A DNA stretch of 64,000 nucleotides from Sphingomonas sp. PR090111-T3T-6A. GTDB lineage: Bacteria; Pseudomonadota; Alphaproteobacteria; Sphingomonadales; Sphingomonadaceae. The notes under the pieces were generated by a model, which did not search any database, was not told the DNA's origin, and saw only the letters and a program-made list of their open reading frames with translations. The stretch is taken from contig NZ_AORL01000022.1 in NCBI RefSeq assembly GCF_000383095.1, positions 124,001-188,000 on the forward strand. Direction: 5' to 3'. The position numbers and the translations under genes were made by a program. Shown here in pieces: positions 37,862-47,662 of this stretch (positions are counted from its first letter, which is position 1; every line of letters begins with the position of its first letter).

Positions 37862-39675
37862 GCGACACACGGTTGGCGGACGGGGCCGCCGGCGCATCGG
37901 TCTCGTCGGGGGGCGAGCCGATGCGCCTTTCCCCGCGCCTCTACGGGCTGCTGCTGACCGCGATCATCCTGCTGTTCTACGGGTTGATGGTCTTCAACGC
38001 CTGGTCCGAAATCCGGGGTGAGCGTTTCCACGACCCCGACGATCTGATGCGCCTCCAGCAGGTCCGTGACTGGATCGCGGGCCAGAGCTGGTTCGACGTC
38101 ACCCAATATCGCGTCAACCCGCCGGCCGGCCTGCCGATGCACTGGTCGCGCCTGCTCGATGTGCCGATCGCGGCGGTGATCCTGTTGTTCCGGCCGTTCC
38201 TCGGCCAGCCGGCGGCAGAGCTGGTCGCCTGCGTCGTCGTGCCCTTCCTCACCTTCGCCTCGCTGGCCGGGCTGATTGCGCGCATCACGCGGCAGATCTT
38301 CGACAGCCGCCCCCTCGCCCTGCTCGCCGCCATCTTCTGCGGGGCCGACGCGGGCAGCTATGCGCTCGCCCATCCCCTGCGCATCGATCATCATGGCTGG
38401 CAGGCGGTCTGCGCGCTGCTGATCGTTACCGCCCTGCTCGGCCGGCGAAGCCCCCGGCGCGCCGCGCTCGCCGGAGCAGCCGCGGCGCTGTGGATGCACA
38501 TCTCGCTCGAAGGCATCGTCTTCGCGGCGGCATCCGGGGCCGGGCTCGGCCTGCGCTGGGTGGCCCGGCCGGAACGCGAGCATGCGGCCCTCCCCACCTA
38601 TCTCGGCGCGCTGACGCTGACGAGCCTCGCACTCTTCCTCCTCGCCCATGGCGGCGCGCTGTTCGACCGGACCTTCTGCGACGCGGTGTCGCCGGTTCAC
38701 ATGACCGTCTTCGCGCTGGCAACGCTCGGGTCGCTGGCGGCCCTCCGCTGGGCCGACAGGGGGCCGGTGGTGCGGCTCGGCGCGCTGGGCCTCACCGCTT
38801 TGGCCTGTGCGGCGCTCTACAAGGCCTGGGCGCCCCAGTGCGGTGCGGGCGCCTTCGCGATGCTGACCCCGCTCGACGTCCGGCTCTGGTACAGCCTCGT
38901 CGCCGAGGGGCAGCCGATCTGGCACGAGCCGGTGCACGATATCTTCAGCTGGCTCGGTTTCCCGGTGATCGGCCTCATCGGCGTGCTCGTGGAACTTCGC
39001 TCGCCACGCCGCACACCGATCCTCGTCGACTACGGCTTCCTGCTGCTCGCCGCCACCGCGGTCGGCGTGCTCGTGCTGCGCGCGGGCGCCGTCTCGAACA
39101 TTCTCGCCATTCCCGGCGCGCTGATGCTGCTCAGGCTGGTCAGCAAGCCGATCCGGGCATTCCGCCTGCCCGCCGCCCGCATCCTCGCGCAGGCCAGCGC
39201 GGTGCTGCTGCTGCTGCCCGTCACGCCGGCGATGGTGGCGGTCAGCGCGGTGCCCTCCCCGGCCGGCGAGAAGCGCGCGGGCGAGGCCTTTGCCGCCTGC
39301 ACCAATCTCGCGCAGGTCCGCCGGCTCGACGCGCTGCCGACCGGCCTGTGGCTGTCCGACCTCGATTTCGCGAGCGCGATCGTGTCAGCCACGCACCACA
39401 GCGTGATCGCCGCCAGCTATCATCGCACGCCGCAGGCGATGGACGACGTGCTCCGCTTCTTCGCCACCGACGAGGCGCAGGCGCGCGCCGTGGTGGAGCG
39501 GAGACGGCCGGCCTATGTCTATTTCTGTCCCGGTTCGAACAGCGCGCGCGCCCTGGCGCGGGCGGCTCCCGATGATATGGCCGCACGCCTGGACGCGGGC
39601 AAACCGCCGGCATGGCTGAAGCCCATCGCCGTGCCCGGTTTCCCGGCGGCGGGAGTCTATTCGGTGATCTACTGA
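37858..39675 (+). CDS. Multi-pass membrane protein, putative GT-C glycosyltransferase (copy A)
   Basis: 605 residues with about eleven hydrophobic segments. After the first membrane helix comes an extracytoplasmic-type acidic motif DPDDLMR (59-65), then [15 protein letters not shown], and near residue 175 the motif LRIDHHGWQ. Placement of an acidic motif after the first helix and a D-H-H motif later resembles STT3/AglB oligosaccharyltransferases and other GT-C enzymes that use lipid-linked sugars. It is a clear paralogue of the protein at 43516-45423. A soluble C-terminal part carries [12 protein letters not shown]. Acceptor and sugar are unknown. Confidence 0.7.
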   Translation: MSDTRLADGAAGASVSSGGEPMRLSPRLYGLLLTAIILLFYGLMVFNAWSEIRGERFHDPDDLMRLQQVRDWIAGQSWFDVTQYRVNPPAGLPMHWSRLLDVPIAAVILLFRPFLGQPAAELVACVVVPFLTFASLAGLIARITRQIFDSRPLALLAAIFCGADAGSYALAHPLRIDHHGWQAVCALLIVTALLGRRSPRRAALAGAAAALWMHISLEGIVFAAASGAGLGLRWVARPEREHAALPTYLGALTLTSLALFLLAHGGALFDRTFCDAVSPVHMTVFALATLGSLAALRWADRGPVVRLGALGLTALACAALYKAWAPQCGAGAFAMLTPLDVRLWYSLVAEGQPIWHEPVHDIFSWLGFPVIGLIGVLVELRSPRRTPILVDYGFLLLAATAVGVLVLRAGAVSNILAIPGALMLLRLVSKPIRAFRLPAARILAQASAVLLLLPVTPAMVAVSAVPSPAGEKRAGEAFAACTNLAQVRRLDALPTGLWLSDLDFASAIVSATHHSVIAASYHRTPQAMDDVLRFFATDEAQARAVVERRRPAYVYFCPGSNSARALARAAPDDMAARLDAGKPPAWLKPIAVPGFPAAGVYSVIY

Positions 39676-39736
39676 TCCGGGAGCTGCGAAGCCCGCTTGC
39701 CCGCAGGCCCCGGCGCGGACTATCGCCGGAATCCGT

Positions 39737-41347
39737 ATGACCGAACCGTCGCCGTCACCGCGTCCGTCTGCCTGGTGGGAAACCCGCAGCTTCGCCATCG
39801 CCATGATCGTGCTCGCGATCGTGCCGCTGCTGCTGCCGCCGATCCCGCCGCTCACCGACCTGATGGGGCATATGGGGCGCTACCGCGTCCAGCTTGAGAT
39901 CGACAGCTCGCCCTTCCTGTCGCGCTATTACAGCTTCAACTGGGCGCTGATCGGCAATCTCGCCTGCGATCTGCTGGTGCAGATCCTCGGGCCGATCCTC
40001 GGCCTCGAACTGGCGGTGAAGCTCATCGTCATGGCGATCCCGGCGGTGACGGTCGCGGGCCTGCTGCTGATCGCGCGCGAGATTCACGGGCGCGTGCCGC
40101 CCACCGCGCTCTTCGCGCTGCCGCTCGCCTACGGCTATCCCTTCCAGTTCGGCTTCATCAACTTCGCGATGGCGATGGGGCTGATGCTGATCGCCTTCGC
40201 CTTCTGGCTGAGGCTGGCGCGGACGGGGCGGCTCAAATACCGGCCGCATATCTTCTTCGTCGTCAGCTTCCTGATCTGGGTGGCGCACAGCTTCGCCTGG
40301 GGCGTGCTCGGCATCCTGTGTTTCATCGCGGAGGTGGTCCGCTGCCGCAAGGAGGGCGACGACTGGATGCGGAGCGGCTGGCGCGCCTTCGTCGCCTGCC
40401 TGCCGCTCGCGCCGCCGGCGATCCTGCTGCTGCCGTGGCGCGGCGGCAGCGCGCCGCACGGCACGTTCGACTGGTTCAAATGGTGGTTCAAGTGGCGCTG
40501 GCTCTATTCGGTGCTGCGCGAGCGCGTCGAGCTGTGGGACGAGGCGAGCGCCGCCATCCTGCTCCTCGTCGGCCTGTCGGGCTTCGCCACGAAGCGGCCG
40601 TGGAAGCGCTACGAGGCGACGCTGGGCATCGTCTCCATCCTGCTGGCACTCGTCTTCATCTGCCTGCCGCGCGTACTGCTCAGCTCCGCTTATGCCGACA
40701 TGCGCCTCGTCCCCTATATGGTGGCGATGCCGATCCTGGCGCTGCGCCCGATCGCCAACCGGCGTGTGGCGAACGCGGTGGCGGCGGCCGGCCTGCTCTT
40801 CTTCGGCGCGCGCATGGCGGTGTCGACGCTCGCCTTCCTCAAGTTCGAGCGCAACTATCAGCAGCAGTTGAAGGCGCTCGACCATGTGCCGATGGGCAGC
40901 CGGGTGATGGCGCTGGCCAACGTCCCCTGCCGCAGCGCCTGGTACACGACGCGCATGGAGCATCTGAGCTCGATGGCCACGGTCCGCCGGCGGGCCTTCG
41001 TCAACGATCAGTGGGAGGCGCCCGGCGCCCAGCTCCTGCGCGTGCGCTACCGGGACGCGGGGCGTTATTTCTCGCACGACCCGTCACAGATCGTCCGCCG
41101 CCCGGATTGCCGCGCGCGCAACGAGCCGATCCTCGAGCTGGCGCTGCAATATTTCCCGCGCAACGCCTTCGATTATGTCTGGATGATCGACATGCCGCGC
41201 GATCGCTGGCCGGTCGATCCGGACCTCGTGCCGATCTGGGAGGGCAAGCGCTTCGGCGTGCTCTACCGCGTCGTTCACCGCGGGGCGGGTTCGACCACCG
41301 CCAGCAACGAGACGCCGAAGGGCAGCGTGCCGCGCGTCACCCAGTGA
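39737..41347 (+). CDS. Multi-pass membrane protein, possible GT-C glycosyltransferase (copy B)
   Basis: 536 residues with ten or more hydrophobic segments (for example SFAIAMIVLAIVPLLLPP and FGFINFAMAMGLMLIAFAF) and a C-terminal soluble domain from about residue 390. The first loop has DLMGHMGRYRVQLE, similar in position but not in sequence to the DDxMR motif of its neighbours. It lacks the D-H-H-G-W motif, so it is a separate family. No named family recognised; a role in glycan transfer or polymerisation is inferred from context. Its last 73 bases overlap the convergent methyltransferase gene. Confidence 0.65.
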   Translation: MTEPSPSPRPSAWWETRSFAIAMIVLAIVPLLLPPIPPLTDLMGHMGRYRVQLEIDSSPFLSRYYSFNWALIGNLACDLLVQILGPILGLELAVKLIVMAIPAVTVAGLLLIAREIHGRVPPTALFALPLAYGYPFQFGFINFAMAMGLMLIAFAFWLRLARTGRLKYRPHIFFVVSFLIWVAHSFAWGVLGILCFIAEVVRCRKEGDDWMRSGWRAFVACLPLAPPAILLLPWRGGSAPHGTFDWFKWWFKWRWLYSVLRERVELWDEASAAILLLVGLSGFATKRPWKRYEATLGIVSILLALVFICLPRVLLSSAYADMRLVPYMVAMPILALRPIANRRVANAVAAAGLLFFGARMAVSTLAFLKFERNYQQQLKALDHVPMGSRVMALANVPCRSAWYTTRMEHLSSMATVRRRAFVNDQWEAPGAQLLRVRYRDAGRYFSHDPSQIVRRPDCRARNEPILELALQYFPRNAFDYVWMIDMPRDRWPVDPDLVPIWEGKRFGVLYRVVHRGAGSTTASNETPKGSVPRVTQ

Positions 41348-42009
41348 CGCTCGGCCGCGAAGACGCGCTCCAGAACCCGATTGACCAGCGGCGACGGCAT
41401 CGCCTCGTCGCTGCCTTCGCGGTGGCGCAGCCGGCCGGCGATCCGCGCGGCGGCGATGAGCGGATAGAGCAATGTGTTGAAATAGCTCATGTGCCGGACG
41501 TGCAGGCCGCCCGCATCGAAGGCGGCGCGGAGCGTGCGGGCGGTGTAGCGGCGCTTGTGATGGTGGGCGACGTCGTGCGCGCTCCACATCCAGGGCGCGG
41601 CCGGTACGGTCAGTACCATCCGCCCGCCGGGCCTGAGCTTGCCCCGCAGCACGCGGAGCGAGCCATGATCGTCCCCGATATGCTCCAGCACGTCGAGCAG
41701 CAGGATCAGGTCGTAATGCCCATCCTCGAGATGCACCCGGTCGGGCAGCATCCCGCCCTCGACATGGATGCCCGCCCGCCGGCTGGCGAGGGCGCGGGCC
41801 CTGGCGTCGGGCTCGATCGCATCGACATGCCCCATCCCCTGAAGCATCGTCAGGTTGGAGCCGGTGCCGGCGCCGACTTCGAGAATCTCCGCATCCGGCT
41901 TCAACGGCACCTGATCGCGGATCAGCGCGGAGACGATCCGCCGCCGCGCCGCAAACCACCAATGTTCGGCATCTATTTCCGCCATGCGGTCATAGATGGC
42001 CCGATCCAT
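41275..42009 (-). CDS. Class I SAM-dependent methyltransferase
   Basis: 244 residues from the ATG at 42009 (MDRAIYDRMAEIDAEHWWF); the longer open frame upstream belongs to another gene's strand space. The HWWFAARR motif near residue 14 is typical of methyltransferases in polysaccharide clusters; EVGAGTGSNL near 46 is SAM motif I and LLLDVLEHI near 108 is motif II-like. A C-terminal hydrophobic stretch (SYFNTLLYPLIAAARIAG) may anchor it. It starts inside the stop of the upstream GT2 gene (TGATG), so the two are coupled. Substrate probably a sugar or lipid carrier intermediate (inference). Confidence 0.82.
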   Translation of the reverse strand: MDRAIYDRMAEIDAEHWWFAARRRIVSALIRDQVPLKPDAEILEVGAGTGSNLTMLQGMGHVDAIEPDARARALASRRAGIHVEGGMLPDRVHLEDGHYDLILLLDVLEHIGDDHGSLRVLRGKLRPGGRMVLTVPAAPWMWSAHDVAHHHKRRYTARTLRAAFDAGGLHVRHMSYFNTLLYPLIAAARIAGRLRHREGSDEAMPSPLVNRVLERVFAAERHWVTRGTLPFGVSLLAVVEPAPR

Positions 42010-42980
42010 CAGCCCGCCATCGGCTGGAGCGAGGCGCCTATCGTCTCGCGCACCACATAAATGGGCCGGTGCTTCGTCTCGACGAGAATGCGCCCGACAT
42101 ATTCGCCCAGCACGCCGAGCGAGAGAAGCTGCACGCCGCCGAAGAACAGGATCGCCACCATCAACGAGGGATAACCCGGCACGTCCCCGCCATGGATGAA
42201 GGTGCGCAGGACGAGGAAGCCCGCATAGACGAGCGCCCCCACCGCGACGAGGCCGCCCAGATAGCTCCACACCCGGAGCGGCAGCGTCGAGCCCGAGGTG
42301 ATGCCGTCGAGCGCCAGCGTCCACAGCTTCCAGTAGTTGAACTTGGTGGTGCCGACATTGCGCTGCACGCGGTCATATTCCACCGCCGCTTGGCGGAAGC
42401 CCGCCCAGGCGAATAGCCCCTTCATGAAGCGGTTGCGCTCGGGCATCGAGCGGATGACATCCACCACCTTGCGGTCGAGCAGGCGGAAATCGCCGGCATG
42501 TTCGGGGATCTTGTCCGCCGAGAGATAATTGTGCGCGCGGTAATAGAGGTCGGCGGTCAGCCGCTTGGGGAAGCTGTCCGTCTCGCGGTTGCGGCGGACG
42601 CCGTAGACCACGTCATTGCCCTCGCGCCAGCGCGCCACCATCGTCCCGATCACCTCGGGCGGGTCCTGCAAGTCCACGTCGAGCGGGATCACCACCTGCC
42701 CCGCCGCATGGTCGAGGCCCGCGGACAGCGCCGCCTCCTTGCCGAAGTTGCGCGACAGCGAGATGCAGCGGACCCGCGGGTCGGTGCGGTGCGCCGCCAT
42801 GATCGCGGCCAGCGTGTTGTCGCGGCTGCCGTCGTCGACGAACAGGATCTCCCAGCCCTGCGGCTCGTGCAACGCCTCCAGCACGGCGCCGACGCGATCG
42901 ACGAAGGTGCGGATCGCATCCTCCTCGTCCTTCACCGGGACGAGGACGGTAATCAGGGGAGACGCATCGTTCATCATCAT
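42009..42980 (-). CDS. GT2 family glycosyltransferase, GtrB/polyprenyl-phosphate mannosyltransferase-like
   Basis: 323 residues; MMMND offers three possible ATG starts. The cytosolic GT-A domain shows VLVPVKDEEDAI, FVDDGSRDNT, the DVDLQDPP acidic motif near residue 103 and the GDFRLLDRKV segment typical of the DPM1/GtrB branch. Two C-terminal membrane helices (YLGGLVAVGALVYAGFLVL and LMVAILFFGGVQLLSLGVLG) complete the architecture. Such enzymes move a sugar from UDP- or GDP-sugar to polyprenyl phosphate, making the donor for periplasmic GT-C transferases. Upstream on the same strand is the GtrA-like gene. Confidence 0.9.
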   Translation of the reverse strand: MMMNDASPLITVLVPVKDEEDAIRTFVDRVGAVLEALHEPQGWEILFVDDGSRDNTLAAIMAAHRTDPRVRCISLSRNFGKEAALSAGLDHAAGQVVIPLDVDLQDPPEVIGTMVARWREGNDVVYGVRRNRETDSFPKRLTADLYYRAHNYLSADKIPEHAGDFRLLDRKVVDVIRSMPERNRFMKGLFAWAGFRQAAVEYDRVQRNVGTTKFNYWKLWTLALDGITSGSTLPLRVWSYLGGLVAVGALVYAGFLVLRTFIHGGDVPGYPSLMVAILFFGGVQLLSLGVLGEYVGRILVETKHRPIYVVRETIGASLQPMAG

Positions 42981-42999
42981 ACCTTAGGCGCGTTCCGGC

Positions 43000-43431
43000 T
43001 TACTCGAAAACCCACATGCGGTTGAGCCAAAACAGAAGGGCGGGTGTCACGCAGAACATCGGCACGGACGGCCAGTGGGCGGAGAGATGCAGCACGGCGG
43101 TGAACAGCCACACCCAGAAGCTGTTGGCCGCGAAGCCCACCATGTTGGCCGCGACGAAGCGCAGGATCGCGCGCAACTCGCTCTCGCGCTCGCCATGGCC
43201 GTCGAAGGTGAAGCGGCTGTGGATGGTGTAGCCCACCACCATCGCGGCGGCGGTCGCCAGCGTGTTAGCGATGAGCGGCTGGCGATGGCCGGCGCCGATC
43301 AGCAGGTTGTAGATCGCGATCTGGAACAGCGTCACGCCGACGCCCACCACGCCATAGCGGATCAGCTGCACGAACAGGGCGCGACGCTCGGGCGCGAGCC
43401 CGTGCCACAGCCTTACCATTCCTTCACGCAA
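43000..43431 (-). CDS. GtrA family membrane protein
   Basis: 143 residues with four membrane segments. The GtrA pattern is visible: RYGVVGVGVTLFQIAIYNLL in the first helix, HSRFTF after the second (usually N-x-x-F-T-F), and LNRMWVF at the end. GtrA proteins are thought to flip polyprenyl-phosphate sugars made by the GtrB-type enzyme encoded 19 bases downstream. The gene is divergent from the GT-C paralogue at 43516. Confidence 0.85.
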   Translation of the reverse strand: MREGMVRLWHGLAPERRALFVQLIRYGVVGVGVTLFQIAIYNLLIGAGHRQPLIANTLATAAAMVVGYTIHSRFTFDGHGERESELRAILRFVAANMVGFAANSFWVWLFTAVLHLSAHWPSVPMFCVTPALLFWLNRMWVFE

Positions 43432-43515
43432 GACGCCGCCCCTTGTCCACCGCCGCGCAGGGACTAGAGCGGCGGACAGGGAATCTCAAATCCAATCGGA
43501 CGAAACACCCATCGC

Positions 43516-45423
43516 ATGACGGATACCGGCCTCCAGCCCCCTGCCCCCCTGTCGCTCGCCGATCGCCTCGAACAGATGTTCGATCGTTTCGTGGCGACGC
43601 GCTGGAAGCTCGTCACATTGCTGTTCTGGATCGGGACGGCGGCCGTGCTGATCTGGCAGAAGCAGAACGCCATCCACTGGTTCGCGCTCAGCGACACCGA
43701 CGACAATATGCGCTTCGATCAGGTGCGCGACTGGCTGGGCGGGCAGGGCTGGTACGATCTGCGCCAATACCGCCTCAATCCGCCGGGCGGATTCAGCATC
43801 CACTGGTCGCGGCTGGTGGACCTGCCGATCGCCGGGCTGATCCTCGCCTTCCAGCCCTTCGTCGGCACGCAGGAGGCCTATCGCTTCGCCTGCGCCCTCG
43901 CGCCGACGCTGCCGATGCTGCTCGCCTTCCTGATGATGGCGGTGGTGGTGCGCAGGCTGGTGTCGAAGGGCAGCTATGTGGTGGCGCTCGCCCTCCTGCT
44001 CTGCGCGGGTAATGCGATGGGGATGTGGACGCCGCTGCGCATCGATCATCATGGCTGGCAGCTCGCCTTCCTGATGATGACGGTGGCGGGGCTGACCGAG
44101 CCCGACATGCGCCGCTCGGGCGCGATGATCGCGCTCTCCTCGGCGCTGTCGCTGGTGATCGGGCTGGAGATGCTGCCTTACGTCGCCTTCGCGGGCGCCG
44201 CCGTGGCGCTGCACTGGGCCTGGGACGCGCGCGAGACGGAGCGGATGCGCACCTACGGCCTCGTACTGGCGGTGACGACGGCGCTGGGCTTCCTGATCTT
44301 CGCGCCCAACGACAATTGGCGCGCCGTCTGCGACGCGCTCTCGCCCGTCTGGCTGACGACGGTGTCGGCGGCGGCGCTGCTGCTGGTCACGATCAGCTTC
44401 GCGCCCGCGCGCCACCCGGCGGCGCGGCTCGCGCTGGTGCTGGCGGCGGGCGCGGCGGCGGGCACGCTCTATGTCCTCGCCTTCCCGCAATGCTTCGGCC
44501 ATCGGCTGGAGGGCATTCCCCCCGAAGTCGAGCGGCTCTGGCTCAGCCATGTCAGCGAGGCGCGCCCGATCTATCTCCACCCGCTCTCGACGCTGGTGCC
44601 GATGGCCACCCTGCCCTTCATCGGCGCGGTCGGCAGCCTGATGGCGATGTGGCAGCTTCGGGGGACGCGCAAGGCGGCCGAGTGGGCGCCCGTCTCGCTC
44701 TTCGCCCTGTTCGCGACCGCGCTGCTCTTCTGGCAGATCCGCACCGCGCCCAGCGCGCAGATGCTGAGCGTTCCGGGCGCGACCTGGCTGGCGTGGCGCA
44801 TCTATCTGCGCATCGAGGCGGGCGGCTGGGTGCCGGGGCGGACCATCGGCGCGGCGATCGCGCTCTGCGCGCTGGCGGGCGTGGTCGTGGCGGGCGGCCT
44901 CGATGTCGTGCCGGCGCGCTTCGCCAACCTGAAGGTCGCCAACCTCTGGGCGATCGCCACGGGCCGCGAGAAGCTCCCCAAGGCCGCCACGCCGGGCAAG
45001 AAGCCCAAGACGCGGCAAGACCTCACCAAGCTCGCCAACCGCCGCTGCCCAACCATCCCGGCGCTGGCGCCGATCGGGAAGCTGCCGCCGGCCACCTTCT
45101 TCACGCTGATCGACAATGGCCCGCGGCTCATCACGCTGACGCACCACCGCGCCGTCGCCGGCCCCTATCACCGCAACTGGCAGGCGATCCTCGATACCGA
45201 ACACGCCTTCCGCGGCACGCCCGACCAGGCGCATGCGATCATCGCCGGCCATCATGCCGACTATGTGCTGATCTGCCCGCACATGTCCGAGGCGACGATC
45301 TACGAGGTGGAGGCGCCGGGCGGCTTCTACGCCAAGCTGTCGCAGGGCTTCGTGCCGGACTGGCTGGCGCGCGTGCCGCTGCCGGCGAACTCGCCCTACC
45401 AGCTTTTCCGGGTGACGCGCTGA
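43516..45423 (+). CDS. Multi-pass membrane protein, putative GT-C glycosyltransferase (copy C, paralogue of copy A)
   Basis: 635 residues with about eleven membrane helices. It shares with the protein at 37858-39675 the DTDDNMR/DPDDLMR motif (60-66 here), the R-D-W-x-x-G-Q-x-W-x-D segment, [27 protein letters not shown] near residue 175, and C-terminal THHRAVAGPYHR. Spacing of the motifs is the same, so the two are paralogues of one family. The D-D and D-H-H motifs resemble the metal and donor sites of GT-C oligosaccharyltransferases (inference). It lies divergent from gtrA, completing a GtrA-GtrB-transferase arrangement. Confidence 0.72.
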   Translation: MTDTGLQPPAPLSLADRLEQMFDRFVATRWKLVTLLFWIGTAAVLIWQKQNAIHWFALSDTDDNMRFDQVRDWLGGQGWYDLRQYRLNPPGGFSIHWSRLVDLPIAGLILAFQPFVGTQEAYRFACALAPTLPMLLAFLMMAVVVRRLVSKGSYVVALALLLCAGNAMGMWTPLRIDHHGWQLAFLMMTVAGLTEPDMRRSGAMIALSSALSLVIGLEMLPYVAFAGAAVALHWAWDARETERMRTYGLVLAVTTALGFLIFAPNDNWRAVCDALSPVWLTTVSAAALLLVTISFAPARHPAARLALVLAAGAAAGTLYVLAFPQCFGHRLEGIPPEVERLWLSHVSEARPIYLHPLSTLVPMATLPFIGAVGSLMAMWQLRGTRKAAEWAPVSLFALFATALLFWQIRTAPSAQMLSVPGATWLAWRIYLRIEAGGWVPGRTIGAAIALCALAGVVVAGGLDVVPARFANLKVANLWAIATGREKLPKAATPGKKPKTRQDLTKLANRRCPTIPALAPIGKLPPATFFTLIDNGPRLITLTHHRAVAGPYHRNWQAILDTEHAFRGTPDQAHAIIAGHHADYVLICPHMSEATIYEVEAPGGFYAKLSQGFVPDWLARVPLPANSPYQLFRVTR

Positions 45424-45427
45424 GGCC

Positions 45428-46054
45428 TCAGCCGCCGAAGGAGGCGCGCACCCCGTCGACCACGAACTGCGCCGCGAGCGCCGCCAGCAGCACGCCGAGC
45501 AGGCGGGTGATCACCGCCTCCACCTTGTAGCCCAGGAAGCGCATCAGCGGCCCCGCCGCGAGCAGTGCGGCCATCATCATCGCCAGCACCACGGCCAGCG
45601 CGCCCAGCACGACGATGTGCGCGATGAGGCCATGGCTGCGCTGCATCATCAGCATGACCGAGGCGATCGAGCCCGGCCCCGCGATCATCGGCATCGCCAT
45701 CGGGAAGATGGAGATGTCCTCATATTGCTCGGGGTGCAGCTCGATCTCGTGGGCGCGTTCCTCGCGGCGCTGCTGGCGCTTCTCGAACACCATCTCCAGC
45801 GCGATCAGGAACAGCATGATGCCGCCCGCGATGCGGAAGGCGTCGAGGCTGATGCCCAGCGTCCCGAGCAGCGGCTCGCCGAGCAGCGCGAACACCAGCA
45901 GGATCGCGGCAGCCACGAGCGTCGAGCGGATCGCCATCTGGACACGGTGGGCCATGTCGGTGCCGCGCGTCAGGCCCGCGAAGATCGGCGCGCAGCCGGG
46001 CGGATCGATCACCACGAAGAAGGTGACGAAGGCGGAGACGAACAAAGCAATCAT
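45428..46054 (-). CDS. MarC family integral membrane protein
   Basis: 208 residues from the ATG at 46054, which overlaps the stop of the upstream gene (ATGA). Six membrane segments, with the MarC signature VVIDPPGCAPIFAGLT near residue 14 and FPMAMPMIAGPGSIASVM near 120. The family has no proven transport role despite its name. It is the last gene of the yhhQ-argB-yggT-folD series on the minus strand. Confidence 0.9.
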   Translation of the reverse strand: MIALFVSAFVTFFVVIDPPGCAPIFAGLTRGTDMAHRVQMAIRSTLVAAAILLVFALLGEPLLGTLGISLDAFRIAGGIMLFLIALEMVFEKRQQRREERAHEIELHPEQYEDISIFPMAMPMIAGPGSIASVMLMMQRSHGLIAHIVVLGALAVVLAMMMAALLAAGPLMRFLGYKVEAVITRLLGVLLAALAAQFVVDGVRASFGG

Positions 46055-46806
46055 GAACGCGTCCCCGTCACATCGAACACCGCAAGACGATAGCGCCGCC
46101 CGTCCCACGACCAGATGCGCAGCAGATGCGCGCCGGTCGCGGCATCGCGCACCGGATTGATCCGCCAGCGCAGCGTGCGGTCCGTCGACGCCCCCTCCTC
46201 CGTCGCATGGCCGAGATGGAGCGAGGCCGGCATCGGCCCGTCGGAGGCCATGATCAGGCCGGCGAGCCCCCCGCCCTTCAAGGTCGCGACCGGCACCGCC
46301 ACGTCGGGAAGCACCTCGGCCTGCTCGCCGACCGAGCCGATCGGCCCCGGACAGGCGGCATGATCCTCGGCGACGACGCCGATCGGCGCAGAAGCCAGCA
46401 CGCCCCCGTCATGACCGCCGTCATAGATCCACTTCCAGCCGGCCGTGTCGTGCCGCCACAGCGTGCCGAAGCTCCCCGACTTGCCGTCCTTGGTCCAGGG
46501 GCCGGTCGAGTAAGCGAGCGAGCCGTCGCAGGAGGTGATCGTGTGCGCCGGCCGCCAGAGCAGCGGCGTCGGCGGCTCGGTCGAGCGCGAGAGCACGGTG
46601 CGGGCCGGCGTCGCGCTGGGCGAATAGAGCACGGCGTCGGGCGCGGCGAAGGCGCGGAAGGCGTTCCACTGGCCACCGGTGCGCGCCTGCTCGGCGAAGG
46701 CGCGTTCCGCATCGGCGACCGTCTGGCCCGCCGCGGCGGCCGCGGCGAGCAGGGCCAGCGCGGCGATCACCTCAGATCGTTCCCTTGTCCAACGGAACGC
46801 CGGCAC
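46051..46806 (-). CDS. Exported hypothetical protein, SnoaL/DUF4440-like fold possible
   Basis: 251 residues from the ATG at 46806, which overlaps folD by 35 bases; a GTG at 46770, just after the folD stop, is an alternative. The basic N-terminus (RWTRERSE) plus the hydrophobic [14 protein letters not shown] favours the longer start as a signal peptide. The [32 protein letters not shown] region resembles the start of SnoaL-like/DUF4440 domains, and [20 protein letters not shown] fits their beta sheet. It overlaps marC by 4 bases. Function unknown. Confidence 0.72.
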   Translation of the reverse strand: MPAFRWTRERSEVIAALALLAAAAAAGQTVADAERAFAEQARTGGQWNAFRAFAAPDAVLYSPSATPARTVLSRSTEPPTPLLWRPAHTITSCDGSLAYSTGPWTKDGKSGSFGTLWRHDTAGWKWIYDGGHDGGVLASAPIGVVAEDHAACPGPIGSVGEQAEVLPDVAVPVATLKGGGLAGLIMASDGPMPASLHLGHATEEGASTDRTLRWRINPVRDAATGAHLLRIWSWDGRRYRLAVFDVTGTRS

Positions 46807-47662
46807 GGCGATAGGCCGAGACGAGCGTGTTGCGGAGAAGCACGGCGATGGTCATCGGCCCGACACCGCCCGGCACCGGGGTCACGGCACCGGCCGCTTC
46901 GGAGGCTTCCGCGAAGTCGACATCGCCGACCAGCTTCGTGCCGCCCTCGCCATTGTCGATGCGGTTGATGCCAACGTCGATCACGGTGGCGCCGGGCTTG
47001 ATCCAGTCGCGCTTCACCATCTCGGGCCGGCCGACCGCCGCCACGAGGATGTCCGCAGTGCGGCAGAGCGCGGGCAGATCCTTCGTCCGCGAATGCGCGA
47101 TGGTGACGGTGCAGCTCTTCGAGAGCAGCAGTTGCGCCATCGGCTTGCCGACGATGTTGGAGCGGCCGATCACCACGGCGTTGAGGCCGGAAAGGTCGCC
47201 AAGGCGATCCTCCAGCAGCATCAGGCAGCCGAGCGGCGTGCAGGGCACGAAGCCGTTGAGCCCGGTCGCGAGGCGGCCGACGTTCACGACATGGAAGCCG
47301 TCGACATCCTTGTCCGGGTCGATCGTCGCGATGACGCGCTGCTCGTTGATATGCCTGGGCAGCGGCAACTGGACGAGGATGCCGTCCACCGCGCCGTCCG
47401 CGTTGAGCTGGCGGACGAGATCGAGCAGCGCTTCTTCGCTGGTCTCGGCGGGGAGCTTGTGGGTGAAGCTCGCCATGCCCGACGCCTCGGTCGCCTTGCC
47501 CTTGGAGCGGACATAGACCTGGCTCGCCGGGTCTTCGCCGACGATCACCACCGCGAGGCCGGGCTTGCGCCCCGCCGCCGCCTCAAAGGCCGGCACGAGG
47601 CCGGCAACCTTCTCGCGCAGACCGGCGGCGAACGCCTTTCCGTCAATGATCGCAGCGCTCAC
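46772..47662 (-). CDS. folD: Bifunctional methylenetetrahydrofolate dehydrogenase/cyclohydrolase
   Basis: 296 residues from a GTG at 47662 that overlaps the yggT stop. It interconverts methylene-, methenyl- and formyl-tetrahydrofolate in one-carbon metabolism. Motifs: [17 protein letters not shown] with the catalytic lysine in Y-V-R-x-[25 protein letters not shown] for NADP binding and PGGVGPMT near the C-terminus. Length is normal. Confidence 0.96.
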   Translation of the reverse strand: MSAAIIDGKAFAAGLREKVAGLVPAFEAAAGRKPGLAVVIVGEDPASQVYVRSKGKATEASGMASFTHKLPAETSEEALLDLVRQLNADGAVDGILVQLPLPRHINEQRVIATIDPDKDVDGFHVVNVGRLATGLNGFVPCTPLGCLMLLEDRLGDLSGLNAVVIGRSNIVGKPMAQLLLSKSCTVTIAHSRTKDLPALCRTADILVAAVGRPEMVKRDWIKPGATVIDVGINRIDNGEGGTKLVGDVDFAEASEAAGAVTPVPGGVGPMTIAVLLRNTLVSAYRRAGVPLDKGTI

